DNA of 64,000 nucleotides from Acidiferrobacterales bacterium (GCA_019633985.1 JAHQWE010000011.1:1-64000), one strand, 5' to 3'; positions 1 through 9,686 are shown, counted from the first letter of the stretch. Notes: a model not told the origin generated them from the sequence alone. Translations and numbers: made by a program.

Positions 1-2
1 AA

Positions 3-431
3 TGGCAATCACTTGCCAGCCACCTTGGGTTGTCCCATCTACTAGATGATTCTCGTTTTGCGACACGCACTCAACGAAGGCGATATAGAGAAGAGTTGAA
101 ACGGTTAATAGAATCCGCCCTGGTTCTGCACTCCGCAGAGGAGTGGGAGTGCGAATTAAATGCCATTGGCGTGCCGGCGGGCAGAGTACTCAACGTCGAA
201 GAGGCCCTGGCATCAAAGCAACTGTTGGAGAGAGGCATGCTGTTTCAACAACGCTTAACTGCAAGTGAAGAAGAAATTGATTTGGTGGGATCCCCTTTTA
301 TGGTTGATCAGAGCCGTCCCGCTGTCGACATTGAGCCGCCGATGTTAGGGGCGGATAACGAGGCGATCTATTCCCAGTTGAATCTCTCGAAAACAGATCT
401 GGATACACTCAGGAAAGAGGCAGTGATATGA
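3..431 (+). CDS. CaiB/BaiF family CoA-transferase, C-terminal part (truncated by window start)
   Basis: Frame is open to the window edge (WQSLASHLGLSHLLDDSRFATRTQR...) and matches the family III CoA-transferase C-terminal pattern 'LADDPRFATNxxR ... GVPAGRV...'. Confidence 0.8.
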   Translation, partial: WQSLASHLGLSHLLDDSRFATRTQRRRYREELKRLIESALVLHSAEEWECELNAIGVPAGRVLNVEEALASKQLLERGMLFQQRLTASEEEIDLVGSPFMVDQSRPAVDIEPPMLGADNEAIYSQLNLSKTDLDTLRKEAVI

Positions 432-1222
432 CAGATGTTTCCGATTGGTGGCGTACTTCAATTATCGATATGACACCGGGGAAGATATCAATACGTGGAG
501 AGCCCATTGAGAATCTGATAGGCAACACCGGGTTTGTTGAAATGATCTGGTTAATGTTGCGTGGTGACAAGCCCGGCCAGGGTGAAGCAGCGCTTTTAGA
601 GGCAGCATTGGTTGCCGCTGTGGACCATGGCCCCCAGGCGCCATCCATCGCTACGGCAAGAATGGCGATAACCTGTGGTGTGCCTTTGAACAATGCCATG
701 GCGAGTGCTGTGAATATGTTGGGAGACGTGCATGGCGGCGCTGGAGAACAGGCGGTAGCGCTGTTTCAAACCATTGACGAGCGGGGCGGTGTGAGCGAGG
801 TTCCGGCGAGTGTTGCTGAATTCCGTTCCAGTGAAGGGGCGTATTTGCCCGGTTTTGGCCATCGTTTTCACAAACCTGAAGACCCGCGTGCACCAAAACT
901 GATGCAACTGGTCTCTGACGCGGTCGACAATCAGGTATGTGAGGGCCGGTATCTCCATATCGCCCTGGCATTGCAGGACTTTCTTGCGACAGAAAAAGGT
1001 AGGCCAGTGCCTATGAATATTGACGGGGCGACCGCTGTCATTTTTGCAGAACTAGGGTTTGCCGCACCCCTTGCGCGAGGGTTGTTTTGCTTGTCCCGTT
1101 CAGTGGGGATTCTGGCGCATGCCTGGGAACAAAGTCAGCAGGGCGGTCGCAACAAGGGGCCAACACCTCCGGATTACAGATGGACATACGATGCGGCGAG
1201 GCCTGACGCTAAAAAAAGCTGA
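428..1222 (+). CDS. Citryl-CoA lyase / short citrate-synthase-family protein
   Basis: 264 aa; citrate synthase-like active-site segments DVHGGAGEQ, PGFGHRFHKPEDPRA and NIDGATAVI; ATGA overlap with upstream CoA-transferase gene. Confidence 0.8.
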   Translation: MTDVSDWWRTSIIDMTPGKISIRGEPIENLIGNTGFVEMIWLMLRGDKPGQGEAALLEAALVAAVDHGPQAPSIATARMAITCGVPLNNAMASAVNMLGDVHGGAGEQAVALFQTIDERGGVSEVPASVAEFRSSEGAYLPGFGHRFHKPEDPRAPKLMQLVSDAVDNQVCEGRYLHIALALQDFLATEKGRPVPMNIDGATAVIFAELGFAAPLARGLFCLSRSVGILAHAWEQSQQGGRNKGPTPPDYRWTYDAARPDAKKS

Positions 1223-1817
1223 CTTCCCCTGTTTCGATCGAGTACTGAGCGCCAACAATTTGCAGACCGTCAGAAGCAATGAGTTTCTCCAGAATCTCGG
1301 AAGTATGGCGAAGGTGACTGACCGAAATCATGACATTGGCCCGGGTTGCATAAGACAGCAGCTTTTCCCTGTCGTTCGCTATTTCCGTGTCCAACAGTGG
1401 CTCCACCGCGGGTCTTATTCGATTGACGATGGAGGCCAGGTTGCGCGACTGTTCATGCGCAGGTTGCTGAAGCTCTGATACGCAGGCTTCCACCGCTCCG
1501 CACCGCGTGTGTCCAAGAACCACCACCAGGCGTACGCCAAATTTGGCTGCTGCGAATTCGATACTCCCGATCTGCGATGGAGCGACAATATTGCCGGCAA
1601 CCCGTATCACGAACAAATCACCCAGACCCTGGTCGAAAACCAGTTCCGCGGGTACCCTGGCATCCGAGCAACCCAGCACAATTGCGATAGGATGCTGTTG
1701 CTCTATAAAGGATTGACCACCACTTTCAGTGGTAAATCCTTTTAGTGAGGTATTGCCACTAATGTATCTGGCGTTACCTTCTTTGAGTCTCGAAAGCGCT
1801 TCTTCTGCCGGGATCAT
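1209..1817 (-). CDS. Beta-class carbonic anhydrase
   Basis: CSDARVPAE, RVAGN and HTRCGAV zinc/active-site motifs. Confidence 0.93.
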   Translation of the reverse strand: MIPAEEALSRLKEGNARYISGNTSLKGFTTESGGQSFIEQQHPIAIVLGCSDARVPAELVFDQGLGDLFVIRVAGNIVAPSQIGSIEFAAAKFGVRLVVVLGHTRCGAVEACVSELQQPAHEQSRNLASIVNRIRPAVEPLLDTEIANDREKLLSYATRANVMISVSHLRHTSEILEKLIASDGLQIVGAQYSIETGEVSFF

Positions 1818-2067
1818 TTTTACTCGAGTAGATTAGTTGCAACGGATATTAACAATTGGCGAAGGCGAGTGCAGTATAGACAGCCTTCTTACGAGTCAAT
1901 CTGCAGGATACCCTCTGGCAAGATCCGCATTGGATATTATTGGAATATGGTTTCGAGGACGACCTGAATCGTGCGAACCAACTTCCCGAATGTATGTGTT
2001 GCAAGAATATCATGTGGGTGTTCTGTTGAATTTTGTTTAACTGGTATAGCAGGGTAATTTTAAGTAT

Positions 2068-4131
2068 ATGACGAGAGACAAGCGCTACGACATCCTGTTT
2101 GAGCCGGTGCCAATTGGCCCAGTCACAGCAAAAAATCGCTTTTACCAGGTGCCACATTGCACCGGTCTCGGATGGCTTCGGCCGAGGATGGTGGCCGCAT
2201 TGCGGGGAATGAAGGCCGAAGGCGGCTGGGGTGTGGTGTGCACTGAGTATTGCTCGATTCACCCGGCCTCTGATGATCTGCCGCATCCCTATGCATCACT
2301 GTGGGACGAGGGGGATATCAAAGCCCATGCTCTGATGACGGAAAAGGTCCATGAACACGGTTCTCTGGCAGGGGTTGAACTATGGGTGAGTGGGTCGCGT
2401 TCTGCCAATTTGTTTACCAACGAAGTGGCGATGGATGTGTCATCGCGGCCCAATGCAGTGGGTATTCCCTATCAGACCCGGGCCATGGATAAGGCGGATA
2501 TCAGAGAATTACGGCGTTGGCATCGCAACGCCGCACTGCGGGCAATGGAAGCTGGGTTCGATATCGTTTACGTATATGTAACCCATGGGTATTTGCTCAG
2601 CCATTTTCTATCGCCCGATACCAATACCCGAATAGATGAATACGGCGGGTCACTGGAAAACCGAGTTCGCCTGATACGTGAGATTATCGAGGACACCAAA
2701 GAGGCAGTTGGTCATCGTTGCGCAGTTGCGGTTCGATTCTCCGCGGATCTGCCCGGGAGTATGCCCGGAACACCGCTGATCGGAGAGCGTCGAGATATGC
2801 TAGAAATGCTGGCGGAAATTCCTGACCTCTGGGATATTAATATCAGCGATTATTCCCAGGAAATGGGTGTCTCACGTTTCGTCAAGGAGGGTTCCCTCGA
2901 AGCCCATATGAACTACGTTAAGACTATCACTAGCAAGCCGGTGGTGACTGTGGGTCGCTTCACTTCTCCAGACACCATGGTGTCCCAGGTGAAACGGGGA
3001 ATAGTGGATTTTATTGGCGCCGCTCGTCCTTCCATTGCCGACCCGTATCTGCCGAAGAAAATTGAGGAAGGGCGGTTTGAAGATATCAGGGAATGTATTG
3101 GCTGCAACATTTGTTATACCGGTGACGCCAAAGGTACGCCCATTCGTTGTACACAAAACCCGACGATCAGCGAAGAATGGCGCAGGGGCTGGCATCCGGA
3201 AAGCATGGCGCCAAAAGGTTCTGACTCTTCAGTTCTGATCGTTGGTGGTGGCCCTGCAGGGTTGGAGGCTGCCCGCGGGTTGGGGTTACGTGGATACAAA
3301 GTGATGTTGGCCGATGCTGAACGCAATCTGGGTGGCAGAATCAACAGGGAAATTACCTTGCCCGGTCTCAGTGAATGGGTTCGGGTAAGGGATTACCGTT
3401 TGCAACAAATCGACAAACTGGACAATGTAGAAATTTTTCCGGAGAGTCAAATGCAACCAGAGGACATCATCGCACTGGGCGCAAATCATGTAGTGATCGC
3501 TACCGGGGCTCGCTGGCGATTGGACGGAATAGGTCTCTATCGTGACACGCCCTATAAGAATCTGCCTGAGGAACGGGTTTTCTCTCCGGATGACATTTTG
3601 AGTGGTCGAGTTCCGTCCGGGCCGACTCTGGTCTATGACGATGATCACTATTACATGGCTAGTGCAATCGCTGAAAAACTCCTGGACGAGAATATCCCTG
3701 TAATATTTGTGACACCAGAACCCATTGTGTCAGCCTGGGGGGAAAAAACGGCGGAGCAGCATCTGGTGCATCGGCGCCTGGCCGAGAAAGGGGCAAAAAT
3801 CATTACCGGCCATACGCTCGAATCCTTCGAGGGTGATCAGGCAACTCTTTCGTGTGTATATACCGAAGTCACCCTGACTTCAGACGTTGAAAATCTGGTT
3901 TTGGTTACGTCGCGTATTCCTAATGACGCGTTGTATCAATCGCTTATAAACAGACCTGCTGAAGCAAGCATCGAATATCCAAAGTCAATCACAAGAATTG
4001 GAGATTGTGAAGCGCCCGCTATTATTGCCGGGGCGATCTTTGCCGGACATCGCTATGCAAGAGAGTTGGACACGATAGTTGATCCAGACAATCGCATGAA
4101 GTACGACCGGGTATTTTTTGAAGACCGATAA
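2068..4131 (+). CDS. Trimethylamine/dimethylamine/histamine dehydrogenase-like FMN/[4Fe-4S] oxidoreductase (old yellow enzyme family), copy 1
   Basis: RFYQVPHC (cysteinyl-FMN site), EYGGSLENRVR, ARPSIADP, CIGCNIC-x11-C cluster motif, C-terminal GGGPAGLEAAR dinucleotide-binding domain; colinear with TMADH as recalled. Confidence 0.9.
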   Translation: MTRDKRYDILFEPVPIGPVTAKNRFYQVPHCTGLGWLRPRMVAALRGMKAEGGWGVVCTEYCSIHPASDDLPHPYASLWDEGDIKAHALMTEKVHEHGSLAGVELWVSGSRSANLFTNEVAMDVSSRPNAVGIPYQTRAMDKADIRELRRWHRNAALRAMEAGFDIVYVYVTHGYLLSHFLSPDTNTRIDEYGGSLENRVRLIREIIEDTKEAVGHRCAVAVRFSADLPGSMPGTPLIGERRDMLEMLAEIPDLWDINISDYSQEMGVSRFVKEGSLEAHMNYVKTITSKPVVTVGRFTSPDTMVSQVKRGIVDFIGAARPSIADPYLPKKIEEGRFEDIRECIGCNICYTGDAKGTPIRCTQNPTISEEWRRGWHPESMAPKGSDSSVLIVGGGPAGLEAARGLGLRGYKVMLADAERNLGGRINREITLPGLSEWVRVRDYRLQQIDKLDNVEIFPESQMQPEDIIALGANHVVIATGARWRLDGIGLYRDTPYKNLPEERVFSPDDILSGRVPSGPTLVYDDDHYYMASAIAEKLLDENIPVIFVTPEPIVSAWGEKTAEQHLVHRRLAEKGAKIITGHTLESFEGDQATLSCVYTEVTLTSDVENLVLVTSRIPNDALYQSLINRPAEASIEYPKSITRIGDCEAPAIIAGAIFAGHRYARELDTIVDPDNRMKYDRVFFEDR

Positions 4132-4136
4132 AAATC

Positions 4137-4613
4137 ATGAGTGCCAGTAAAAAATATCTCGATACCCTTCTTCAATACTACGAGGAGGAAATCTCCGGCG
4201 AAGCGTACTTATACGACTTGATCAATCACTTTGCGGAAAAGGAAAAGCTCACGCTACTGGCAAAAGTCGAACGGCATGCGGCCATAGCGGTTGCGCCTTT
4301 GTTAACCAAATATAAACTGGTGCCGAGAGCCGAAGACAAGCTGACCGAGGAGGGACTTGAACATGTCGCCCCCCACGCGGCGATGGAGTGGCGGGTATTT
4401 GGGCAATACATGGCCGATCGATACCCCAGGTATCTGGATGATTTTGCTGAACTGGAAAACATGGCGCCTCATGAAGACCGGACACTACTGCAATTTTTAA
4501 CCAGTCATGAGGTGGCAGCGATTGAATTTGCCAGACGGGAACTTGAAAATGATCCAGAGAGTTGCGCACCGTTAAGCCAGTACCTGGCGACTCCACATCC
4601 ACTACAGACATAA
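4137..4613 (+). CDS. Small all-helical protein, possibly ferritin-like
   Basis: 158 aa between two TMADH-like genes with very short gaps; glutamate/histidine-bearing helices (YYEEEISGEAYLYD, KVERHAAIA, LQFLTSHEVAAIEFARREL). Confidence 0.6.
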   Translation: MSASKKYLDTLLQYYEEEISGEAYLYDLINHFAEKEKLTLLAKVERHAAIAVAPLLTKYKLVPRAEDKLTEEGLEHVAPHAAMEWRVFGQYMADRYPRYLDDFAELENMAPHEDRTLLQFLTSHEVAAIEFARRELENDPESCAPLSQYLATPHPLQT

Positions 4614-4625
4614 CTCAATAGAAAT

Positions 4626-6692
4626 ATGACGAACCGAGATTCAAGATACGATATTCTTTTTGAGCCCGTTCAGATCGGCCCCAAGACAACAAAGAACCGT
4701 TTCTATCAGGTGCCGCACTGTAATGGCATGGGACACCGCTATCCCCAGGCGATGGCGGCAATGCGTGGTGTGAAGGCGGAAGGCGGTTGGGGCGTGGTCT
4801 GTACTGAAGAATGTTCTATTCACCCCTCCAGCGATCTCTCTCCCGCACCTTTGATGCGCCTGTGGGATGATAACGACTTGCCTGTGCACGAACTGATGGT
4901 AGAAAAAGTGCATGCCCATGATGCGCTGGCGGGGATCCAACTGGTGCATAACGGATTTGAAGTCGCGAACTATGTTTCCAGGCAGCCATCATTGGCGCCA
5001 TGCAATATTCCCACCGAAGCGTTTCCTCATGTGCAGGCGCGAGCGATGGATAAAGCGGACATTCGCGACTATCGAGACTGGCATGTTGCGGCGGCCAAGC
5101 GTGCCAAAAAAGCCGGCTACGACATCATCTATACCTACGCCGCCCACGGCACCATGACATTGCTTTTTCAGTTTTTATTAAGTCGCTATAACCAGAGAGC
5201 AGATGAATACGGTGGCAGCCTGGAGAATCGGGTGAGACTGGTGCGAGAGGTGCTGGAAGATTTAAAGGATGCGGTGGGTGACAGTTGCGCCGTGGCATTT
5301 CGATTCGCAGTGGATGAACTGCTCGGCAGCGGCGGCATGCAAAAATCAGAGGCGCAGGACATGGTTGGTTTGCTTGCAGAAATTCCCGATCTGTGGGATG
5401 TCAATGTTGCAGACTGGCATAACGATTCGATGCCTTCACGATTTGGTACTGAGGGCGGCCAGGAGGAATACATCGATTTCGTCAAACAAACCACAACCAA
5501 ACCGGTGGTTGGCGTGGGGCGTTTTACATCGCCGGATACCATGGTTAGCCAAATCAGGCGCGGGGTGATTGACTTGATCGGTGCAGCGCGGCCCTCTATT
5601 GCCGACCCATTCCTGCCAAACAAAATTGACCGCGGCGCTGTAGACGAAATTCGCGAGTGCATTGGTTGCAATATGTGCACGTCGGGAGACTATCTCGCCT
5701 ATCCCATGCGCTGTACCCAGAATCCAACCATGGGGGAAGAATGGCGACGAGGCTGGCATCCGGAACGCATCAGCAAAGCGGAATCAGACAGCACCGTGCT
5801 CGTTGTCGGCGGTGGTCCGGCGGGTCTGGAGGCGACCCTGGCGCTATCGCGGCGCGGTTACGAAACGACCTTGTCAGAAGCAAAGGGTGTTTTAGGGGGA
5901 AGGGTCATTCGAGAAAGCAGTCTTGCTCCTTTGAACGAATGGCGCCGCGTGGCTGACCATCGAAACTATATGTTGAGTCAGGCAGCCAATGTGCAGACCT
6001 ATACCGATTCTCCTCTAACCGCAGCTGACGTGCTGGACATGGGAGCAAATCATATTGCGATTGCGACCGGGTCGAAGTGGCGCACCGACTTTACTGGGTT
6101 GCAGCATCAGGCGCCGATACCCGTGTCTCACCCATCCAGTGTCGTGAGTCCCGATCGCGTTCTTTCTGGAGAGAAATTGAGCGGGGAGGTGATGATCTAT
6201 GATGATGACCACTATTATCTCGCTAGTGCCATTGCGGAACAGTTAGCGTGTGATGGAATGTCTGTCACGTTGGTAACCCCTGCTGCAGATATCGCGGAAT
6301 GGACACATCACACGCTGGAGAACGAGCACATACAGGTTCGTTTGCGGGAACTCGGTGTGGAAATCATCTGTAAAAAAGAAATGGTTTCCATACAGCAAGG
6401 TTTCGTCACACTGGGCTGCATTTATATGGAAACACCTTTGGAGTTGGCCGCTGATTTTGTGATCCCGGTAACTGCCCGCGATGCTGAGGATCAGCTGTAT
6501 CGTGATCTAACCGCAATGGAATCCGATTGGGCTGATGCTGGAATTCAATCGATTACCTCAATTGGCGATTGCTTCGCTCCTGCGACCATAGCGATGGCAG
6601 TACATGGAGGTCACGAATACGCGCGGCATCTGGATAAGTCCGAGGAAGAAAGGGCTTTCTTTAGAAGGGAGCTTGATTTGGGAGGTGAATAA
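4626..6692 (+). CDS. Trimethylamine/dimethylamine/histamine dehydrogenase-like FMN/[4Fe-4S] oxidoreductase, copy 2
   Basis: RFYQVPHC, EYGGSLENRVR, CIGCNMC-x11-C, VVGGGPAGLEATLALSRRGY; paralogous along its length to 2068..4131. Confidence 0.9.
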   Translation: MTNRDSRYDILFEPVQIGPKTTKNRFYQVPHCNGMGHRYPQAMAAMRGVKAEGGWGVVCTEECSIHPSSDLSPAPLMRLWDDNDLPVHELMVEKVHAHDALAGIQLVHNGFEVANYVSRQPSLAPCNIPTEAFPHVQARAMDKADIRDYRDWHVAAAKRAKKAGYDIIYTYAAHGTMTLLFQFLLSRYNQRADEYGGSLENRVRLVREVLEDLKDAVGDSCAVAFRFAVDELLGSGGMQKSEAQDMVGLLAEIPDLWDVNVADWHNDSMPSRFGTEGGQEEYIDFVKQTTTKPVVGVGRFTSPDTMVSQIRRGVIDLIGAARPSIADPFLPNKIDRGAVDEIRECIGCNMCTSGDYLAYPMRCTQNPTMGEEWRRGWHPERISKAESDSTVLVVGGGPAGLEATLALSRRGYETTLSEAKGVLGGRVIRESSLAPLNEWRRVADHRNYMLSQAANVQTYTDSPLTAADVLDMGANHIAIATGSKWRTDFTGLQHQAPIPVSHPSSVVSPDRVLSGEKLSGEVMIYDDDHYYLASAIAEQLACDGMSVTLVTPAADIAEWTHHTLENEHIQVRLRELGVEIICKKEMVSIQQGFVTLGCIYMETPLELAADFVIPVTARDAEDQLYRDLTAMESDWADAGIQSITSIGDCFAPATIAMAVHGGHEYARHLDKSEEERAFFRRELDLGGE

Positions 6693-6742
6693 AATTTCAT
6701 TGCCGATCAAGAGGAAAACCGTTTTTATAGGTGGAATGAGAT

Positions 6743-7741
6743 TTATTCGTAGCGCAAACTTGTCGCTTTACCCCAGAAAACCCTGTACGAGAATATGGTG
6801 TAAAGAAGAATCATGGGAAGTACAACCGCTGCTCCGTATAGAATCACTCTCAGTGATGCGGAAGCGCTGGCTGCCTCCCAGATGGTCATCTGATCCGGAA
6901 TGACATAAGGGTAGAAGCTGTAGGCGAGGCCGATAAACGAAGTCATAAAAACCATCGCGACACATACAAAGGGAACCCAGCACCATTCGTCGTTTGATCT
7001 CGGCAGACTCTTCAGAACAATGTGACTCCCTATCAGCAATCCGATCGCAATAACAGGAATGGGTGCGACCAGCAGTACATCTGGATAGGCAAACCAGCGT
7101 TCGAAAATTCGCTCGCTCACAAAGGGGTTCACGATCGAGACACAAAGTATTCCGGTCGCTGTGAAGATGAGAGTCGCCTTGGCCCATTTGATAGACCGCA
7201 GCTGTAGATCCTTTTCTGTTTTCATGATTAACCAGCAAGCGCCTACTAGTGCGTATCCGGCGGTGACGCAGATCGCACTCAACAGCGCAAACAACAGAGC
7301 GCTCGTCGTTTGTTCAAAACCAAGGATGTATCTACCCAGCATAAAACCCTGTGCACTGGATGCCATGAGTGAACCGATCCAGAACAAATTGTCCCAAAGT
7401 GCTTTGTATCCCGTTCGAGCTTTGGCTCGAAAGTCGAAAGATACCCCACGAAGAATGAGACCTAGCAACATCACTGCCACTGGAAAGTAGAGTGTCGTTA
7501 GTATGATTCCATGCGCCTTGGGAAACGCCACCAGTAACAATCCAACACCGAGAACAAGCCAGGTTTCATTGGCATCCCAGAACGGACCAATCGAAGCGAT
7601 CATTCTATCTCTGTGCTCAGCCGGTGCGGTTTTCAGTAGAATTCCTACACCGAGATCGTAACCGTCGAGAATCGCGTAGATCATCATCGATAGTCCCATC
7701 AGTCCAATGAACACCATCGGTAACCATTGATCTTCATGCAT
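6743..7741 (-). CDS. cydB: Cytochrome bd-type ubiquinol oxidase subunit II
   Basis: YAILDGYDLGVGIL, GPFWDANETWLVLGVG; overlaps cydA by one base. Confidence 0.93.
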   Translation of the reverse strand: MHEDQWLPMVFIGLMGLSMMIYAILDGYDLGVGILLKTAPAEHRDRMIASIGPFWDANETWLVLGVGLLLVAFPKAHGIILTTLYFPVAVMLLGLILRGVSFDFRAKARTGYKALWDNLFWIGSLMASSAQGFMLGRYILGFEQTTSALLFALLSAICVTAGYALVGACWLIMKTEKDLQLRSIKWAKATLIFTATGILCVSIVNPFVSERIFERWFAYPDVLLVAPIPVIAIGLLIGSHIVLKSLPRSNDEWCWVPFVCVAMVFMTSFIGLAYSFYPYVIPDQMTIWEAASASASLRVILYGAAVVLPMILLYTIFSYRVFWGKATSLRYE

Positions 7742-9093
7742 CAGGCGGTTCCTCCAATGGCGTTGAGCTGATTGAGCGCAGGTTTGGAAGTATGTTGATA
7801 CGCCGCTTTTCTCGCCATATAAAAAACTGTGGAAATATAGGCAATCAGCAGAAGCAAATACAAAAGAAGATACATCATTAAAGTGGTAAGAAGCGGGCCG
7901 CTCGCGACGTCGGAGGCGGCATCAGCGGTTTTGAGTATGCCGGCGACCAGATAGGGCTGTCTGCCAATCTCGGTGACGTACCAACCTGCGAGAGTTGCAA
8001 TCCATCCTGAGAAAGTCATCGCAACCAGGCACTTTGCGACGAATCGTGAAGGCATCCCTTTTTTCCAAAGCTGAAAGGTTGCCCACCAGGAAACCAGCAG
8101 CATCAATAAACCTATACCCACCATGACGCGAAAGCTGAAGAACACAGGAGCGACCGGGGGATGTTCACCCACAAACTCGTTCAGACCCTTGATTTCACCA
8201 TTCCAATCATGGGTCAGTATCAAACTCGCAACCTTGGGTATGCCAATGGCAGCGTGATTTTCTCGCAGGTCTTGATCAGGGAGGGCGAACAAGAGCAAGG
8301 GTGCACCTTTTTCGGTTTCCCACACACCCTCAATAGCGGCGATTTTTGCCGGCTGCACCTTCATTGTGTTCAAACCATGCAGATCCCCCACCAGGATTTG
8401 CAACGGAATCAGAATTGCGGCCGCAACTGCTCCAGTACGCAAAGAAACCCTCACTCCTGGACTGCGATCCTGTCTCAACCATCGATAGCTCGAGACCCCG
8501 GCGACTAAGAATGCTGCAGTCAGACCCGATGCGAGAAGCATATGTATAACCCGATACAGCAGTTGGGAATTCCACAGGATCGCTAACCAATCTGTGACAT
8601 GGGCTTCACCGTCGATCATGGTGTAACCTACGGGATATTGCATCCAGGTATTCAGGGCAAGAATCCAGTAGGCAGACAGAGAAGTGCCAACAGCAACAAG
8701 AAGCGTGGCAAAGGTGTGCAATCTCTCCGTTACCCGGCCAATACCAAATAGCATGATGCCCAGAAAGGTTGCCTCCAGAAAAAATGCCGTGAGTACTTCA
8801 TAAGCGAGAAGGGGACCGGCAATATTGCCCACGGTTTCCATAAACCCGGGCCAGTTGGTGCCGAATTGAAACGACATCGTAATTCCGCTCACAACGCCAA
8901 GGGCAAATGAAAGTGCAAAAATTTTGACCCAGAATCCATAAGCCGCCATCCATCTCGGGTCTCTGGTCCGATGAAATCGGACCTTAAAGAAAAACAGTAT
9001 CCACCCCAAAGCAATGGTGATTGTCGGAAACAGGATATGAAAACTAATATTGGCGGCAAACTGAATTCTTGCCAGAATCAATGCGTCGATCAT
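7741..9093 (-). CDS. cydA: Cytochrome bd-type ubiquinol oxidase subunit I, short Q-loop (Cio-like)
   Basis: RIQFAANISFHILFPT, NTWMQYPVG, GDLHGLNTMKVQPAKIAAIEG, GRQPY; 450 aa. Confidence 0.93.
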   Translation of the reverse strand: MIDALILARIQFAANISFHILFPTITIALGWILFFFKVRFHRTRDPRWMAAYGFWVKIFALSFALGVVSGITMSFQFGTNWPGFMETVGNIAGPLLAYEVLTAFFLEATFLGIMLFGIGRVTERLHTFATLLVAVGTSLSAYWILALNTWMQYPVGYTMIDGEAHVTDWLAILWNSQLLYRVIHMLLASGLTAAFLVAGVSSYRWLRQDRSPGVRVSLRTGAVAAAILIPLQILVGDLHGLNTMKVQPAKIAAIEGVWETEKGAPLLLFALPDQDLRENHAAIGIPKVASLILTHDWNGEIKGLNEFVGEHPPVAPVFFSFRVMVGIGLLMLLVSWWATFQLWKKGMPSRFVAKCLVAMTFSGWIATLAGWYVTEIGRQPYLVAGILKTADAASDVASGPLLTTLMMYLLLYLLLLIAYISTVFYMARKAAYQHTSKPALNQLNAIGGTA

Positions 9094-9116
9094 TTCTTTG
9101 TTCCTTTGTTGCCCGA

Positions 9117-9674
9117 TTAAGAGTTTGCGTTGGCTTTGGAAGACCAGTTTGCTTTTAGACCGACCAGTTTCTGTGTCACGTTGGCCAGTTTTAAAACTTT
9201 TTGAAGGCTATCCCGATCCATTTGCAGCAGTTTGTCTGACCACTTCGCTACCTGCTCCATCAGTTCACACATTTCCTGCATTCGGTTATAGGCGTAGGGG
9301 TTTGCTGGGGTTTCCTGAGAATCCAGTAGGGTATCTCTGAGCAGGGACAACGTCGGATCCAGCTCACGCTTGCGCCTTTCCTGGATGAGGGTCATGGCGA
9401 TATCCAGCGTATCTTCAGGCGTGGAGAAGTACTCTTTCCTGTCTCCAGGCAGATGTTGCAATTTCACGAGTTGCCAGGCCTGCAACTCTTTTAGACCCAT
9501 GCTGACATTGGATCGCGAGAGGTTGAGCGTTTCACTGATCTGATCTGCATTCAGCGGGTCTTCGCTAAGAAACAAGAGCGCGTACATTTGTCCGACAGTG
9601 CGATTAATCCCCCAGCGACTGCCCATTTCACCGAAGTGGAGTACGAAAGATTGTAAATCTGGAGAAAGATTCAT
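9117..9674 (-). CDS. GbsR/MarR family transcriptional regulator
   Basis: HTH segment LNADQISETLNLSRSNVSMGLKELQAWQLVKLQHLPGDRKEYF typical of GbsR-type proteins; first gene of the cydAB operon. Confidence 0.85.
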   Translation of the reverse strand: MNLSPDLQSFVLHFGEMGSRWGINRTVGQMYALLFLSEDPLNADQISETLNLSRSNVSMGLKELQAWQLVKLQHLPGDRKEYFSTPEDTLDIAMTLIQERRKRELDPTLSLLRDTLLDSQETPANPYAYNRMQEMCELMEQVAKWSDKLLQMDRDSLQKVLKLANVTQKLVGLKANWSSKANANS

Positions 9675-9686
9675 GATTTATTGTAT

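Noticed and set aside
1059-1478. 139-aa plus-strand ORF spanning the lyase/carbonic anhydrase junction
   Set aside because: Overlaps two well-supported genes and shows no domain signal.
1837-2286. ORFs 1837..2040 (+) and 1849..2286 (-) upstream of the first TMADH-like gene
   Set aside because: No recognisable family; the minus-strand one overlaps the start of a strong CDS; the region looks like an AT-rich leader.
8161-8508. 115-aa plus-strand ORF
   Set aside because: Antisense to cydA; no recognisable domain, so it is a shadow of the conserved minus-strand gene.
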